Assembly (NCBI RefSeq): GCF_963855985.1
Contig: NC_087095.1
Coordinates: 7,574,001-7,638,000 of the forward strand
DNA: 64,000 bases
DNA from: Ostrinia nubilalis
Lineage: Eukaryota; Arthropoda; Insecta; Lepidoptera; Crambidae
Direction: 5' to 3'
Position 1 is the stretch's first letter. Each line of letters opens with the position of its first letter. Below, piece by piece: positions 51,187 to 63,242 of the stretch. Under the pieces are notes generated by a model. It had not been told where the DNA came from. It saw only the letters and a list, made by a program, of their open reading frames with translations, and made no database searches. A program made the translations under genes and the position numbers.

Positions 51187-51275
51187 ACCATCATCATCTA
51201 CATCATCATTTCAGCCCACAGCTGGATGTATGCTCCTTAAACGAACGCCACAAATCACGCTCTCTTTTGTACCAC
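51187..51275 (-). mobile_element. RTE-type LINE 3' fragment, divergent subfamily
   Basis: CATCATCATCTACATCATCA, then TTTCAGCCCACAGCTGGATG is the reversed (ATG)n tail and 3' end of an RTE relative, diverged from the copies at 6015 and 36520. Confidence 0.6.
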
Positions 51276-54168
51276 CGCCGCCTTCCAAATATTTTGTTTA
51301 AACAATGCGCTAATAGTGCCACCTCGTCGCCAATTGTCACTGTTATAGTTAGTGCCATCCCTTAACTGCAGGGCGCTTTGTTAGCCGTGACGAAGGCCAG
51401 ATAATTAACTTGTTGGTGCATGCCGGATGCATTGTGCACTTTAGACGGCTTATTTGTTTATGTTTGGTGAATGGGATGAGAGAGCGCGGGTGGTAGTTTT
51501 CGGGTGGTTTTGTAGAGTCTACCTGTTTTAAACATCGGCAAATGTTGAATTGCTTATAATGGGCATTGATTGTGCTTCTTATGTACTTATAGAATGCAAT
51601 CATTCAATATGGACAAGATTGCAAATAAAATTGAAATAGTAGAGCTCTCTAATTTTTTCGGTGACATGTCCATTGTCCACACAGTGATCATTATTTTTTA
51701 TTTATTCCGGCTTATTTTTAAACCACCATCTTTATTAACAAGACTAGACTAACCCGTTAAGCATTACTTAATTACAAGCATCTGAAGACGCTTAATACGT
51801 ATAAATGCACGAGTATCGTTCTAAGTGCTTTTCATGTAGCACTTTCGATAAGAGCTTCTCACAATAACATTGTTTAATTCCACAATTAATTAAAATGCGT
51901 AGTCAACTCTATAAATAAAAAAATTGAGTCGCCTTCTCCTGTCGCGCGGTCACAGAACTCGGCGCTCGCCTTGACACCCGCAGTGCTTTGTTCATCCGAT
52001 CATACTAAGCGGCTGCTCTTTACCAATAAGGAAGTTTCATTGATGGTATAAATACCTCATTTATTAATAGATAATACAGATCTCATAGTTGTAATTTTGT
52101 CTTTGCATTTTCCCCATTAGAACCGCTTATTTAATAACTCTACTGATATAGCTGTATTTTATTAAAAAAATATGTAACCACATTTTCAGAGCAAACAATC
52201 AATAATATTTATAAATCACGTTACAGCATAAATTTAAAAGGTGTTAGAATATCAATGAACTTTACAATTTTAACGTGAAACCAATACCGTAGAGAATGGT
52301 ATAAAATCATTTCAACACGCACGCGAATTCGTTTCGCCAACATTAGCACCCCGTAATGGTTGTAAGACAAGACAGAATCACGCCTCAAAGCCGCAGCAAC
52401 ACGGCTACAGAACAAAAACATTAGCAAGGAGCGCAAGCGCAAGGCAAGCTGCGCCCACTCGCACGTGGCATTGGCCCTTACATTCGCAGCAGGTAAAGAT
52501 TTTTTACGGGCAAATTACAAATTTTGGAATATTCCACCCGCGTATCGCTCGCACTGATCGTAGTTTTCATTCAAGTGGCGTACCTTCCCACGGATTGTGG
52601 ATTTTTGTTGCATTAACCATATGATAATTCCATGGGAATATTGGCAGAGACACCACGGTCACCAGGTGAACTGGAAACGCACAGGTGTCACATGGTTACG
52701 TTGGGAAAATGGTGAGGTAAGAGATTCGAAACGTAAATCTTTCTTTATCGCGCTGATGTTTACTTTGCGCTCGACTATGTTGTGGTGAGCCCACTCGTAA
52801 CACAAGCTTATTTAGCTTACCACGAGGGGCTAACAGAACTATTAGTAATTTGGGCAATACAAATAATCTTTAAAAAAAAAATATGTTTGTGATCAACAAT
52901 TTAATTACTGTCTGATTTTCTTTCTTTTCAACTAGATATTTTATAGTGTTCAAGCTCATACTTAGCAAGTCAAGTGGCTATTTAAAGTAGGGGCTTATAT
53001 TTGCTTGACCAGCAAGAAAAATGACATCTTGAAATAATCCAATGTAAACTATTTATCTGAGTAAATGAATAGTATGTCTTTCATAATAAGGGGTAAAATT
53101 GGAAACTAAATGCTGTATCAGCGTTTTCTTCTTATTGTCTCTTATTATTGACACTTCTATCATGTTCTGGATATGAACAAAGACCTACCAAAATATTCAT
53201 AGAAATGGTCTTTTAACGAAATTTAGCGTCACGGGTGCAACATTCCGATTCCCTAATTTGTGGTCCTTTCTGTTTTATGTTTTTTGTCCGGCGGGAAGGT
53301 GGCGGGTGCTCAAAGTATTTTTTGTGGGCCAACAAAAGGCCGCCCTAACGGTATCGGCTGCATCCTGCGCTGCCTGCCTTATCATTGCGAAGCCAGGAAA
53401 TCGTTTCGACAATGTTTTAAATATTCTAATTTGATTATTGATATCGACGTTTACCTCAATTTTTATTGCGCGGATTTTTAAAGCATATTTTGAGAATTGC
53501 GAACTGATTTAATCAACTTTTGCTCAATACAATATTATCATATTCTCTTGTTTAACACAAAATGTGTTTTAGCCAATTTAGCTAGTAATGGTTTTGTTAA
53601 ATTTTGTCATAATTATGTTTTCAATAGGATAAAAAGGGACGTTTAAATAAGTCAGTTTCTTTATGATACGTGGTTCAGTATGTTAAGTAGATGCAGTTTG
53701 ACTATAAATTGGATTAACAACATTGAAGTTGTAAGGTCTATCATTGCTTCGGGTCATGCGCAAGGCGTGCTATATTTGCATGAAAACGAACATTCTTATA
53801 CCTTAGCAATTTGGCAAATTGTATCACCGCCAAATAACCGCTTAAATTGACGATGCCTAAAAATAAACCCATTCGGATTAATTTATTTACCTCGGGGGCG
53901 GCCTGGAATCGGAAGGGTCCCGGAGGAGCGGCTCTGTGTCTAGACGTACGTCTGATTTTCTCTACATCTCCAGTAATAGGTACGTATAGAAACGTGGAAT
54001 TCAGCATAAAACAGAACAAGAAAGAAGGATCACTCTACTGCTTTTATTAGCTAACAAACAGCGCGAAATTTTAATTCTCTTAGATCATGAGCAAAAACTT
54101 TTCGGTCTTATTTTCCGCCTGAATCAAAGATCATTGCTATTTATTAACTAACATTTTAGGCAAAGAGA
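51276..54168. other. Unique-looking stretch, no gene seen
   Basis: AT-rich with GC-richer patches at 53285-53400 and 53890-53945. Open frames on both strands around 53741-54050 overlap each other and show no domain. No mobile element recognised. Confidence 0.35.
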
Positions 54169-54275
54169 AATGGGTTTATTCCACTTTGATCACCTGGATT
54201 TGATCAAGCAGGTGATCAAAGTGGACTCCAAACTCCAAGCGACACTTTGGTGTCCTTTGATCAAATTGGAACAGA
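54169..54275. promoter_or_regulatory. Clustered CTTTGATC motifs with a perfect 16-bp hairpin
   Basis: CCACTTTGATCACCTG (54181-54196) is perfectly inverted at 54209-54224 across a 12-nt loop that itself contains TTTGATCA. A further CCTTTGATCAAA lies near 54255-54266. CTTTGATC is the core bound by TCF/LEF (Pangolin) proteins, so this could be a Wnt-responsive site, or simply a MITE remnant whose palindrome generates the repeats. Confidence 0.3.
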
Positions 54276-55234
54276 CCAATAAACGCACACAGCTATGCTA
54301 GATATGAACGAAAAAAAAATTTCATTACAAAATTACATTTTACAGGCAAATGACTTAAAGATGAATTTCTTAACTCTTCAGCACTACAGATTATATTTAT
54401 TATCTACCCACATACACTCTCGCGCGCGGGCCTTCTTTACTCCCTTACGGTGTGTTTGGTATCATATACCTACAAGTGCATACACCCAGCACCAGAATTG
54501 CAGTGATTGCTCGGTGTGGTTTAAAACTGTCCTTATATTTCGTTTTTTGCTTAATTGCCGCTATTGTGTTAGTGGGGAGGTTCGGAAGTTTAACGTTTCG
54601 TTTTAGTACAAGCTTTTGTCCCCGACTTACTTAATGGAGGTTGGTAGAATGGTACCAAGTTTTTGTCTACGAACAAGGTAATGAAAACTTGGCTGTTTTT
54701 ATTATTTTTAACTTTATAATGTTGTATGTAAGTCTTTTTAGTTTAGGCCCTTATTTTTTGTATATTTACTCCGTTTTCAGTCTGATAGGGCTGTGACCTC
54801 AGTTGTCACAACCTACACAGTACACACTATTGAAATAGATACCTAATTGATCCCTCATATTCGTAGTCGTTCTCCCACACAACATTCCTACGAATGTTAT
54901 ATCACGTGTAAAAACGAAATCACGGTATCTTCACTTACTGTACAATACTCCGTCTAATGTTTACTCCATTTATTTATAGCTACGCCGATGTTCCGTAGCA
55001 TAGAATCGTGGTACGGCCAAAATAGCTTTATTAGTTCACGAATAGACGACTAGCCCCCCTGTTTACGGTTTTAGAATGAAAACTAAGGATGAATGTAAAA
55101 TATTTTCGGACTAATTGCATTCCAAAGTTTAATTAATTATTGGAAAAAGTAACTAAAAATATGGAGCGTTTTGTAGATAATCCCAGTCTTGAAGTAGTGA
55201 TAACGATCTGTACTAGACAGTAATAACGAACACC
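54276..55234. other. Intergenic stretch, no gene seen
   Basis: AT-rich; GTATGTAAGTCTTTTTAG near 54725-54742 contains both donor-like and acceptor-like signals but no adjacent coding sequence. Confidence 0.35.
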
Positions 55235-55395
55235 TCATAACCTTTAGTAGATCGCCGGTCCATCGGGCAGGTAGTCCATGCGGTCTCCATTTGAAAACCT
55301 CCTTGTTTCCCCACAGAATGGGTAATAGAGCTCCCTTACACCGACCGTCCTTTCTCCCCACTAGGTGCCCTGCCCGCGTCCCCACTTCAGCTTTC
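55235..55395 (-). pseudogene. RTE-type reverse transcriptase fragment, degraded
   Basis: The - strand translation reads AGHLVGRKDGRC, then FKWRPHGLPARWTGDLLKV, aligning by eye with the AGHIARxxDxRW...EWRPR...RWxDDL segment of RTE ORFs (compare 41513-41805 and 3560-3787). Other residues are diverged and the frame shifts. Confidence 0.55.
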
Positions 55396-55857
55396 AGCTA
55401 TGTCGACGACTTTTCTTCTTAAAGAGAAATGATTATCTAGATACCTAAAATTGATATTGTTGTTTACTTCGACCTAGTTCGCAGTTAAGCACCTCAGGGA
55501 TCACACCCATATTAAGAAAGTATACCTACATTTGGCTTAAGATAGATATAAATAAATGTCAAAATCAAATGAGAAACTCGAAACTCAATGAGACAATGAT
55601 GTGGGAGTGTAATTTCGAGTAAATGACGTCAATTTACTTTGTGGTACGTGTACTCGTAGCTAGCTATCGGTGATTCTTTTAACAATAGAATTACAAAGAA
55701 AAATATCTCCAGGCGGAGATAGTACTGAGCGGCGAAATGAGTTGCCCTTACGAAGCTTGCAAGGGTGTGAGGGCTCGAGATGGGACCGCGGGCCCAGCGG
55801 CAGGCGACAGCGGATTGGATTATTGCGGTCAAACGGTAATGTTACAGATGAAAATAC
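55396..55857. other. Intergenic stretch, no gene seen
   Basis: A GC-richer patch (55725-55830) in otherwise AT-rich sequence; no exon structure or repeat recognised. Confidence 0.35.
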
Positions 55858-55979
55858 TAAGGCTGAGTTGCACCACCTTATTTAACTGTAACAATTACAA
55901 TAACCGGTGCTTTTTGTATGGAGTTTGACAGATTATTGACGTTTGTCAAGTTAGAGTAAGATGGTGCAACTCAGCCTAA
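55858..55979. mobile_element. 116-bp MITE, GGCTGAGTTGCACCA family
   Basis: The element 55861-55976 has perfect 15-bp inverted ends (GGCTGAGTTGCACCA) and TAA on each side (55858-55860, 55977-55979). The core TTTTTGTATGGAGTTTGACA is the familiar one of this widespread lepidopteran MITE. The 3-bp duplication fits PIF/Harbinger. Confidence 0.85.
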
Positions 55980-56390
55980 CTATACCACTGACAACAAATA
56001 GCCACTGAATAATTGGATTAAAAGAATTGATTTCATGTAGTTTTAAGTTTATGAATGCTTACTCGAACTGCTAACAAAAATATTTTTTGTTACAATAAAT
56101 TACATGGGCGTTAATAAATAGTCTGCGAAAATAAACCAACAAACCCTTCTAATAGTCCAGTAGAATTAGCTTTTAAATCAGAAATAATTCCTACAAAAGA
56201 TTTTATTGTTTTAATGGCTTCATTGGTTGCCCATTAAGAGTCTCCTAAGTTTTCGACTTCGACGGAGCTGTGCTTAAGTGGTGGGGGCCCCCGAAAGGGG
56301 CATTTTTTCGGTTTTCCGGTTATACCGCGTAAATGACTTACCCTATCAAAAAGTGGTCTTCATGACGGTTGAAGGGCACTTAATCCTGCA

Positions 56391-56702
56391 TTGAATAAGA
56401 CCAAATTCATATGTTTTGGACAAACCGTTCTCGCGCTAAAGTTCGGCAAAGTAGAAAATATACGTATAATTAATGACCCTCTCCATGTCCAATGGTTTGT
56501 TACCCACAGGCTTCCAAGTCTTGAAAAGGGCCACCTCAACCAGTGTAACCCTATCAAGGCTTACGAGCTTGATGCGCCTATCCTTGTTCGTCCCAGCCGT
56601 TCCTTAACTGCGGTTGCTGCACCTCTTCCTGGCACTCACCTGAACGACTCTGTGTTACCTACTGTGGCTGCCCTTCTTCCTTGTATCCTCCTGCATGACT
56701 AA
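56391..56702 (+). other. Open frame in left arm of palindrome, unknown protein fragment
   Basis: About 103 codons reading NKTKFICFGQTVLALKFGKV, then HLNQCNP and VRPSRSLTAVAAPLPGT, to a stop. The same protein segment is encoded in inverted orientation at 57339-57019; the first ~35 residues are identical and later ones differ at about 15 positions. It has no ATG start, so it is probably the tail of a longer element-encoded protein. LNKTKFICFG faintly recalls the LN..KTKFI.FG region of reverse transcriptases, but the rest does not fit and I would not name it. Confidence 0.4.
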
Positions 56703-57018
56703 GTTGCCTAGCCGTATGCCTGGTCTAACATCAACGCCAAAAATCAACAACAACAAGTTCATATTAAAACGCTGAAGAGTTTTTTGTTTGTTTGTTTGAA
56801 CGCGCTAATCTTAAGAATTACTAGTTTGATTGAAATCATTATTTTTGTGTTGAATAGCTCATACATTGAGGAAGGCAATAGGATATATACAATCACTCTA
56901 CGACTAATAGAGGCGAAGCAGTAAAGAAAAATGTTGCAAGCACGGGAAATAGTATTTAAACTATTTTCACTCGTACGAAGTTGATTTTGTGGCGTCGAAC
57001 CTTGGACCAGGCATATGG

Positions 57019-57339
57019 CTAAGCAATGAAATCGTACAGGAGGGTACAAGGAAGAGGGGCAGCCACATTTAGTAACACAGAGTCGTTCAGGAGAGTGCCA
57101 GGAAGAGGTGCAGCAACCGCAGTTAAGGAACGGCTGGGACGAACAAGGATAAGTGAATCAAACTCGTGAGCCTTGTTAGGGTTACACTGGTTAAGGCGAC
57201 CCTTTACAAGGCTTGGAAGCATGTGGGTAACAAGCCATTGGACGTGGAGAGGGTCATTAATTATACGTATATTTTCTACTTTGCCGAACTTTAGCGCGAG
57301 AACGGTTTGTCCAAAACATATGAATTTGGTCTTATTCAA
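57019..57339 (-). other. Open frame in right arm of palindrome, unknown protein fragment
   Basis: Inverted counterpart of 56391-56702, about 106 codons, with VTHMLPSLVKGRLNQCNP and the shared VRPSRSLTAVAAPLPGT. That both arms keep this frame open despite substitutions suggests either young arms or past constraint. Product unknown. Confidence 0.4.
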
Positions 57340-57745
57340 TGCAGGATTAAGTGCCCTTTAACCGTCATGAAGACCACTTTTCGATAGGGTAAGTCCTTTA
57401 CGCGGTATAACCGGAAAACCGAAAAAACGCCCCTTTCGGGGGCCCCCACCACTTAAGCACAACTCCGTCGAAGTCGAAAACTTAGGAGAGTCTTAATGGG
57501 CAACCAATGAAGCCATTAAAGCAAAAAAATCTTTTGTAGGAATTATTTCCGATTTAATCAATTTTTGTGTTTAATTCTACTGGCCTATAAAGACTTTAAT
57601 TGAAACGATGTTAGAAGTAGGCTCGTTTCTGTTATTTATCTGAACTTCTTGCTCACAGGAGCTTTGCTACGAAAGCTCATTTCGCTTATTCCGCGAAGGT
57701 CGGATGCGTAAGCCATCCTCGGGCGCATCAGCGCCGCCTAGACAG

Positions 57746-57990
57746 TTAGGGAGTCGAAGTGGTCGCCATGACCGAAATCGGTCGAATGAATAAATCAGTA
57801 GGTGGCATGAGATGTAGGTACAGGGAGGGAAAATACTGCCCACATAAACCAGCGAAGTCAACAACAAAATTGTCCTCGCGCCCGCTTGCGTCCCACGCCG
57901 CATCTACGAGGAACCCTGTTGGATGGGACTCTCCCACTCCGCCATAAATCTCGGGACCCTCGACCGCCACCCGGGTTCTAGCCGAAAATA
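57746..57990 (-). other. GC-rich open frame, unrecognised
   Basis: The - strand reads VAVEGPEIYGGVGESHPTGF, then VDAAWDASGREDNFVVDFAG with G/C-rich third positions in its first half, followed by less protein-like sequence to a stop at 57746. A weak acceptor (TTTTCGGCTAG) precedes it at about 57980. It may be a real exon, a transposable-element ORF piece, or chance; I cannot assign a family. Confidence 0.25.
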
Positions 57991-57991
57991 T

Positions 57992-58490
57992 CTATAAATA
58001 CCCAGCGCCTACATAATATTTCAAATATTAACAGGGTGCCCGGCGCCTACCGACACGGTCGCGTTTGCATCTATACTTACCGCCAATAGATCAGAGAAAT
58101 CCCAATTATTTTACGCCAAGAAACGACTGCTCAATTCTCAATTTTAGTTTAACAGCAGCAACAGTACTAAATAGTCATGAATATAATTTTAACCAATCTT
58201 ACTTGTATGGAACCGATGTCAAAATTTAATTAAATTCACCTGAACACAGTAACAATTTTACCCTGCTGAAAATGCATGTCAAACCTTCCAACTCATCCAA
58301 ATCCTCCCGTAGTTCTCAAGAACGCACAGAAAAACCACAGAAGACTTTAAATACTTGCATATCACTCAGGTGCTCCGATCTATATCGCACAGCCTTGGTC
58401 TACTCCGCCGGCCGCGACACGGTTCCCCGACTAATCGAACCCAACTTACGACGAGTGCTATCGTTCGGAAAACTAGAGCTTTATTTATAA
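57992..58490 (+). other. TATA-like site and small open frame
   Basis: CTATAAATA at 57992-58000 is a good TATA box by sequence. About 270 bp downstream an ATG at 58272 opens a 72-codon frame (MHVKPSNSSKSSRSSQERTE at its start, SFGKLELYL at its end). No initiator is obvious and the product is unknown, so this is a weak pairing. Confidence 0.2.
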
Positions 58491-59954
58491 ACTAAATAAG
58501 CATAATTACACAAGTGCGGACTGTTTTATGAAGGTTGCGTCTTTGACGCACGTAATTCTGAAGATCGACGAAAATAATTTTACGAGTAATAGCTATATTA
58601 TGATCGATAGGTAGTGGGTCGTTCTTGAAAGAGTCACAAAATACACAAACGCTCATTTGTGACGTTTCTTCTAACCACTTTACTGTCGCGTGCCAGCAGG
58701 GCAGGCGGATGTGTGTATAGGATTCCGTCACATCTGTCAATGTAGACAGAGGGGATACGTTTTAAGTTATGATGATACTAAGTGGCCCCACATAATACTT
58801 AACTACAATAAGCACGCTTAACTAGTATTGACAGTGGAATCTGTTAAGTCGATTCTTATGTTACTACAATATTGTAAAAATATGCCTAACGATTTTAATC
58901 ATTGACATAATATCGCCTATCTAACTACTATATCTCCGTATAAAATACATACCTTATGAATATGAGGATCCCCTTAGCATAAAAGCCCCCAATAATGTTT
59001 AATCTGGTCCCATAAATTTCAAATATAGAATAACCCTAAAGTTAGAGCCAGGTTGCGTTTTTGGGTAAACTACATATTAAATCAATAAAGCATCCGATAT
59101 TTCATTTTCCTTGTTTTTCAAGGAATGTATTAGTAACCATAATATTCTGCCAAAGTATTTAATTCGTAACTTAGTATTAGATTCCACAATCCATGCTTCT
59201 GAATATATTTGAAACCTAACGGGCGCTGTATTCAATATTTTGCTTGTAACACAGAACCTTTCCGTAAAGTACGAACTAACAGTACTGCTGTTAGTTGTTC
59301 AACGTATATATTACAGAGCTTTTATAGGCACATAATATTTATTCGCGATTTCTATGTCAAGAAAAAATCAATTGTACTAAACACAATGGAGGATTCGTAC
59401 AAACGTTATCCTCATGGGAATAACTATGAAAATATCTCGCGTAACGCCGTATTATCGAGGAAATCTAAATATTATTCATATTTCAAAGAAGCGTTTGTCG
59501 TCACTAAGCCAGTGAAAAATGACGTCAGTCGTTTTATGTAACGTTCTTAGATACTAACTAACGAATAAGGGTGTTTACATACGAGTAACTAACATTTAAT
59601 GAGTGAAGGTTAACAAAAGCCAAGAATGGGCAATAATTACTCGTAGGTATTCCATTCGTTTTGTTCAATGACACAGACAAAAGCTCTGGGTAAGAGGCCA
59701 AAGCTTACGTTATCAATCGGTCTCTGTAAATATTAAATTGAAATATTATGAGCTTTTGGCTTGTGATGGAATTTTCCAAGTAACCTTCTCCTGTTACATC
59801 ATCGTTGCAAATGTGAATCAACACTGGAACATTTTAAGCCTGTTTTCCCACCGCTGCAGTTAGTCATAAATGTAGTCATGTCGAAGCTTGGCTGTTTTTG
59901 GAAATATGAAAGATATACATACGTAAGTGACTGACATCGCTAAAATCAAGGGCA
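58491..59954. other. Intergenic stretch with a weak small-ORF candidate
   Basis: Mostly AT-rich. A 51-codon ATG frame in good context (ACAATGG, 59386-59541) reads MEDSYKRYPHGNNYENISRN... and is hydrophilic and lysine/tyrosine-rich. It resembles no family I know and lacks supporting signals. No repeat recognised. Confidence 0.25.
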
Positions 59955-60125
59955 CATAGCTCGTAGAACTGATGGCCGCTGGGGCAGGAAAGGTAGGTTG
60001 ACCGACAATCTGGTAAAGGTCGCGGGAGGAGCCTGGATGCGGGCGGCGCAGGACCGTTCATTGTGGAAAACCTTGGGGGAGTCCTTTGTCCAGCTGTGGA
60101 CGTCATTTGGCTGAAACGAACAAAC
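59955..60125 (+). mobile_element. RTE-type LINE fragment, C-terminal codons
   Basis: CTGATGGCCGCTGGGGCAGG, then GACAATCTGGTAAAGGTCGC and GTCCAGCTGTGGACGTCATT, ending GGCTGAAACGAACAAAC. It belongs to the same GAAACGAAC-tailed subfamily as 3560-3787 but has lost the segment between GRWGRK and the DNLVKVAG part. No certain target duplication. Confidence 0.85.
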
Positions 60126-60907
60126 ATCATATAAGAAATACACTAGATAATGAGGAAAATAAGCTTGGTTGGAGGTTGGATGTCGATTTCAATACTGGGC
60201 AGATTTTCCGAATTGTAAATTAAAGTTAATCCATGAATATTTTTCATTGCGGAAAATGATCAAAACATGACATCTCGATCTTGATTTAGAATTTAATCAG
60301 AATTGAAATCATTTGCGTTAGCGCGAAGGATGAGTCATTGTTAACTTTGTTGGAACTTGGAACTTACTGATGACTGAATGATGTATTTCTTGCGTCATTT
60401 GCCTTGGGAAGGACCGACTGGCGAGTTCACAGAATCCTTATCAGTGACCTCTTGCCTTATTTCTTAAGCTAGTTACTTTAGTACATCGTTATTAGAAACA
60501 TTGTAAAACTAACAATGTAAGTTCCGTTTTCCTCCTCTCGCTTGGAAATACGCTAGGATACCAAACAACTCTTTGTTGTAAAGTACCAAGTGCAAACGAA
60601 TATAATGTAGTAGGTATAGAAGACAAAAAATATACCAATCAATTAGTCATTTATGATGGGCTTAACTTTGCTCCAGTGAGAGACCGAGATCTCCTGTGTA
60701 ATGTTTGAAGCAGTAGGTATCATTTGTTGCATCATGACGAAAATATTGAAGGGCTTCCCATCATTACGATTTCTAGTACCTAATTGATCTTATCACACCA
60801 CACGTCGTCATAATCACTCCTACCTCACTATTGTTTTGATCAATCATTTTTTGTCATGTCATTACCATCGTTTGCTTGTCAATTCGTCACTAAGGTGTCC
60901 CAGTTAG
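60126..60907. other. Intergenic stretch, no gene seen
   Basis: AT-rich sequence leading into the GC-rich block at 60908. No repeat recognised. Confidence 0.35.
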
Positions 60908-61006
60908 TGTTATCGTGCGCAAGAGTCGCGGCCGGAAGTGATCTCGCCGCACGCGCCGCGCCGGAAGCGCTGCATGCAGGTCAAGGACCCCGCGCGCAAG
61001 GAATGA
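60908..61006 (+). other. Candidate terminal coding exon, 32 codons plus stop
   Basis: A GC-rich island follows acceptor-like CCCAG (60903) and TTAG (60907). With the second acceptor one frame is open to TGA at 61004-61006, encoding a basic tail that includes SPHAPRRKRCMQVKDPARKE. In this frame G or C fills 26 of 32 third positions, more than the first (about 69%) or second (about 53%) positions, as expected for coding DNA. AATAAA lies at 61216-61221. A second frame is also open but lacks the third-position bias. The upstream exons are not identified and I do not recognise the protein. Confidence 0.35.
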
Positions 61007-61221
61007 CGAAAATCGCACTATTGAACTAGTTTTACTTGATATATATAATTATTATTTTGTTTTATACATAAGTAAACTTATTGTACATTCTACTCACGGG
61101 AACCGTAGTAATCATTTTTTAAACGAGTCACGTTTTAAATGTTCATGCCTTCAATCCATGTTTGCTGATGTATTTACCTTGAGAGTACCTACCTACCTAA
61201 AATAAGTAAGTATTTAATAAA

Positions 61222-63240
61222 AAATAACAACTGTTTATTTATATCCTTTAATGATGACAGATTCAGGTAACTTATTAGCCTTTTCGGGTGTCTCAAACAG
61301 AACAATGCGTAGTCCATAACCTTCCATTAAAAATGGTTTAATTATGAACCTAAATACTAGAGTATAAATTAGTGTCAGACACTAGTCGCAATACAGTGAT
61401 CCTTTCGCAAAGATGGCACGTGACCGCTCGGTCTGAATAGCAATGGCGGGCCAGCTTTGAATAGGCAAGCAGCCGATTGTTCGTTCGTTCTTAAATTACG
61501 CAACTCCATTATAATCTGTTATTATTTACGCTGAAATTTTCCCCCACTTACGGGAGAATTGAAGGAATATTCCATTCTTAGTGAATGATAGCGTTACATA
61601 ATATTTCTGCGTCTTAGTTTTGGCTTTATGTTGACAGATAAATCAAGAAGACGAAGGTTTTCATAGGAATATACTCTGTAGTGTATGGAAAACTTTTCCT
61701 CTGGACTATTCTGGTGGACCCACTCCTAACGAAAGCACATTGAGTTAAGATGAACTGTAGAAACAACTAACTCCTCCATCAATGTTGTTAAAAAACAATG
61801 TATCAATTAAAATTGGATTGGAGTAAGCCAATGTGCAAAAATTGCTTGTTCCCAACCAGTCGCACCGAAACGTGTAACACTGTTACTCGTTAGGACATTT
61901 GTTTACCTTTCTAACGTCATCTTTCCAACGAACAAAACTAAAATAGTTACTCCCACAACGTTTCACGAGTAGAGCAGAGTGATACACCTACTACAGAACC
62001 ATCAATCGAGACCTTCTAGATATCAGAGCAGATCACAGATCACAGAAACTAAAGGAAGATGTGACAAGGGGGCGGGGCCGGTGTCGCAGCAATATGCCCA
62101 AAAACAGAACACATTGCTGCAGACGTCATAATGTAAACTGTTTACATTGCTTGCGTAGTTCTGAAGATTATTCGAACGTTGAGTACTGATACCGCAGTGG
62201 ATAATGAGCACATATTTTGTTTACTTTGTTTCAATTTCTAATGCGAGTTGCATCATAATCATTGCATGCATTAGTTGGCATCTCTCTATATCTCTATGGA
62301 GCAGATCTGTCAAATGCCTAAGGATATGTTTTGAGCAATGTAGACATATTAAGAGATATAATTCACTTAGTAGACAGTGGTGAGCGGGCGACGCCCGGCG
62401 CCGGGGCGCCGCGTCCGCGACCTTATTTGCGCGCAAAGGGAAGAACGCCGTAACTGACTGTGATTATGCTCCCGCCGACTTAACTGTGAAGTAATCCTTG
62501 GAATTTTGAGAGCCATCTATCTAGTCCTGAAATGAGCAAAGGTATAGTTTGGTCACCAGTCCCAAGTAAATACTTTTTTGATTACATACTGACGTGATAC
62601 CTGCATGTTGCAGGAATTGAGTAGCGTTTTTCACAACTTGCAGGCATCATTCTTTTTTTTTTATAAACTGAAAGAAAATATTGTCATTCTTTTCATTTCA
62701 TTTCTTTCGAAATCTGTGTTGGTATTTTTTATTACAATTTTTTTGTGATTATCCGTATTTAGTATTTATTTACTAAACAGAATTGAAGAAAAACCTGTCT
62801 AAATTATAATTTTCTAGTATTTTTACTTTTAGTACATTCCTGTTCGTGACATTACTAAAGTGCAGCTACATCCTTCTACATTCCAGCACAGTGTATATTG
62901 TTTGCCATTCGAGCCCACGGCGCGTAACCTCATTGTCCATCGATTCCTTCCATAATCCTGACTCGCCCCGTTTTACGATTCCGCAGTTAATTCACAGGGA
63001 AATGAACTTACGCCCGAAATAACTAAGGCGTAGTGTTGTACGTTTCGGATGTTGTCCAAAATTACAGCATCTGACAAATCGATCCAACGTCCACTATACT
63101 AACATTCACTATACTAATCGAAATCGAAGGCGATCAACATTTGTATATTTTTTAACTGGTAAATATTCGAAAACATTACTGCTTTGATGAAGTATAAAAA
63201 GATAGCAAATTCTAAAATATAACTCCTTCAATAAGATAGT
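61222..63240. other. Intergenic stretch, no gene seen
   Basis: AT-rich with a CpG-rich patch at 62380-62435 and a G-rich run at 62066-62085. No recognisable repeat or exon. Confidence 0.35.
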
Positions 63241-63242
63241 CC

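Larger units (their letters stand above)
56157..57583. mobile_element. 1.43-kb palindromic element with ORF-bearing arms
   Basis: Arms 56157-56748 and about 56981-57583 are inverted copies with moderate divergence. They contain GACTTCGACGGAGCTGTGCT, a CpG-neighbouring GGGGGCCCCCGAAAGGGGC block, and a ~100-codon open frame each (described separately). The outer edges are CCAGTAGAATTA and its inverse. The 232-bp spacer is unrelated to the arms: 56771-56960 matches the Helitron-like repeat seen at 12990-13199. No clear target duplication. The family is unknown to me. Confidence 0.8.

Noticed and set aside
59209..59541. 110-codon ORF as a gene
   Set aside because: The first half has no ATG (the frame opens with TTG) and no domain. 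Only the last 51 codons begin with ATG in good context, and they remain unassigned.
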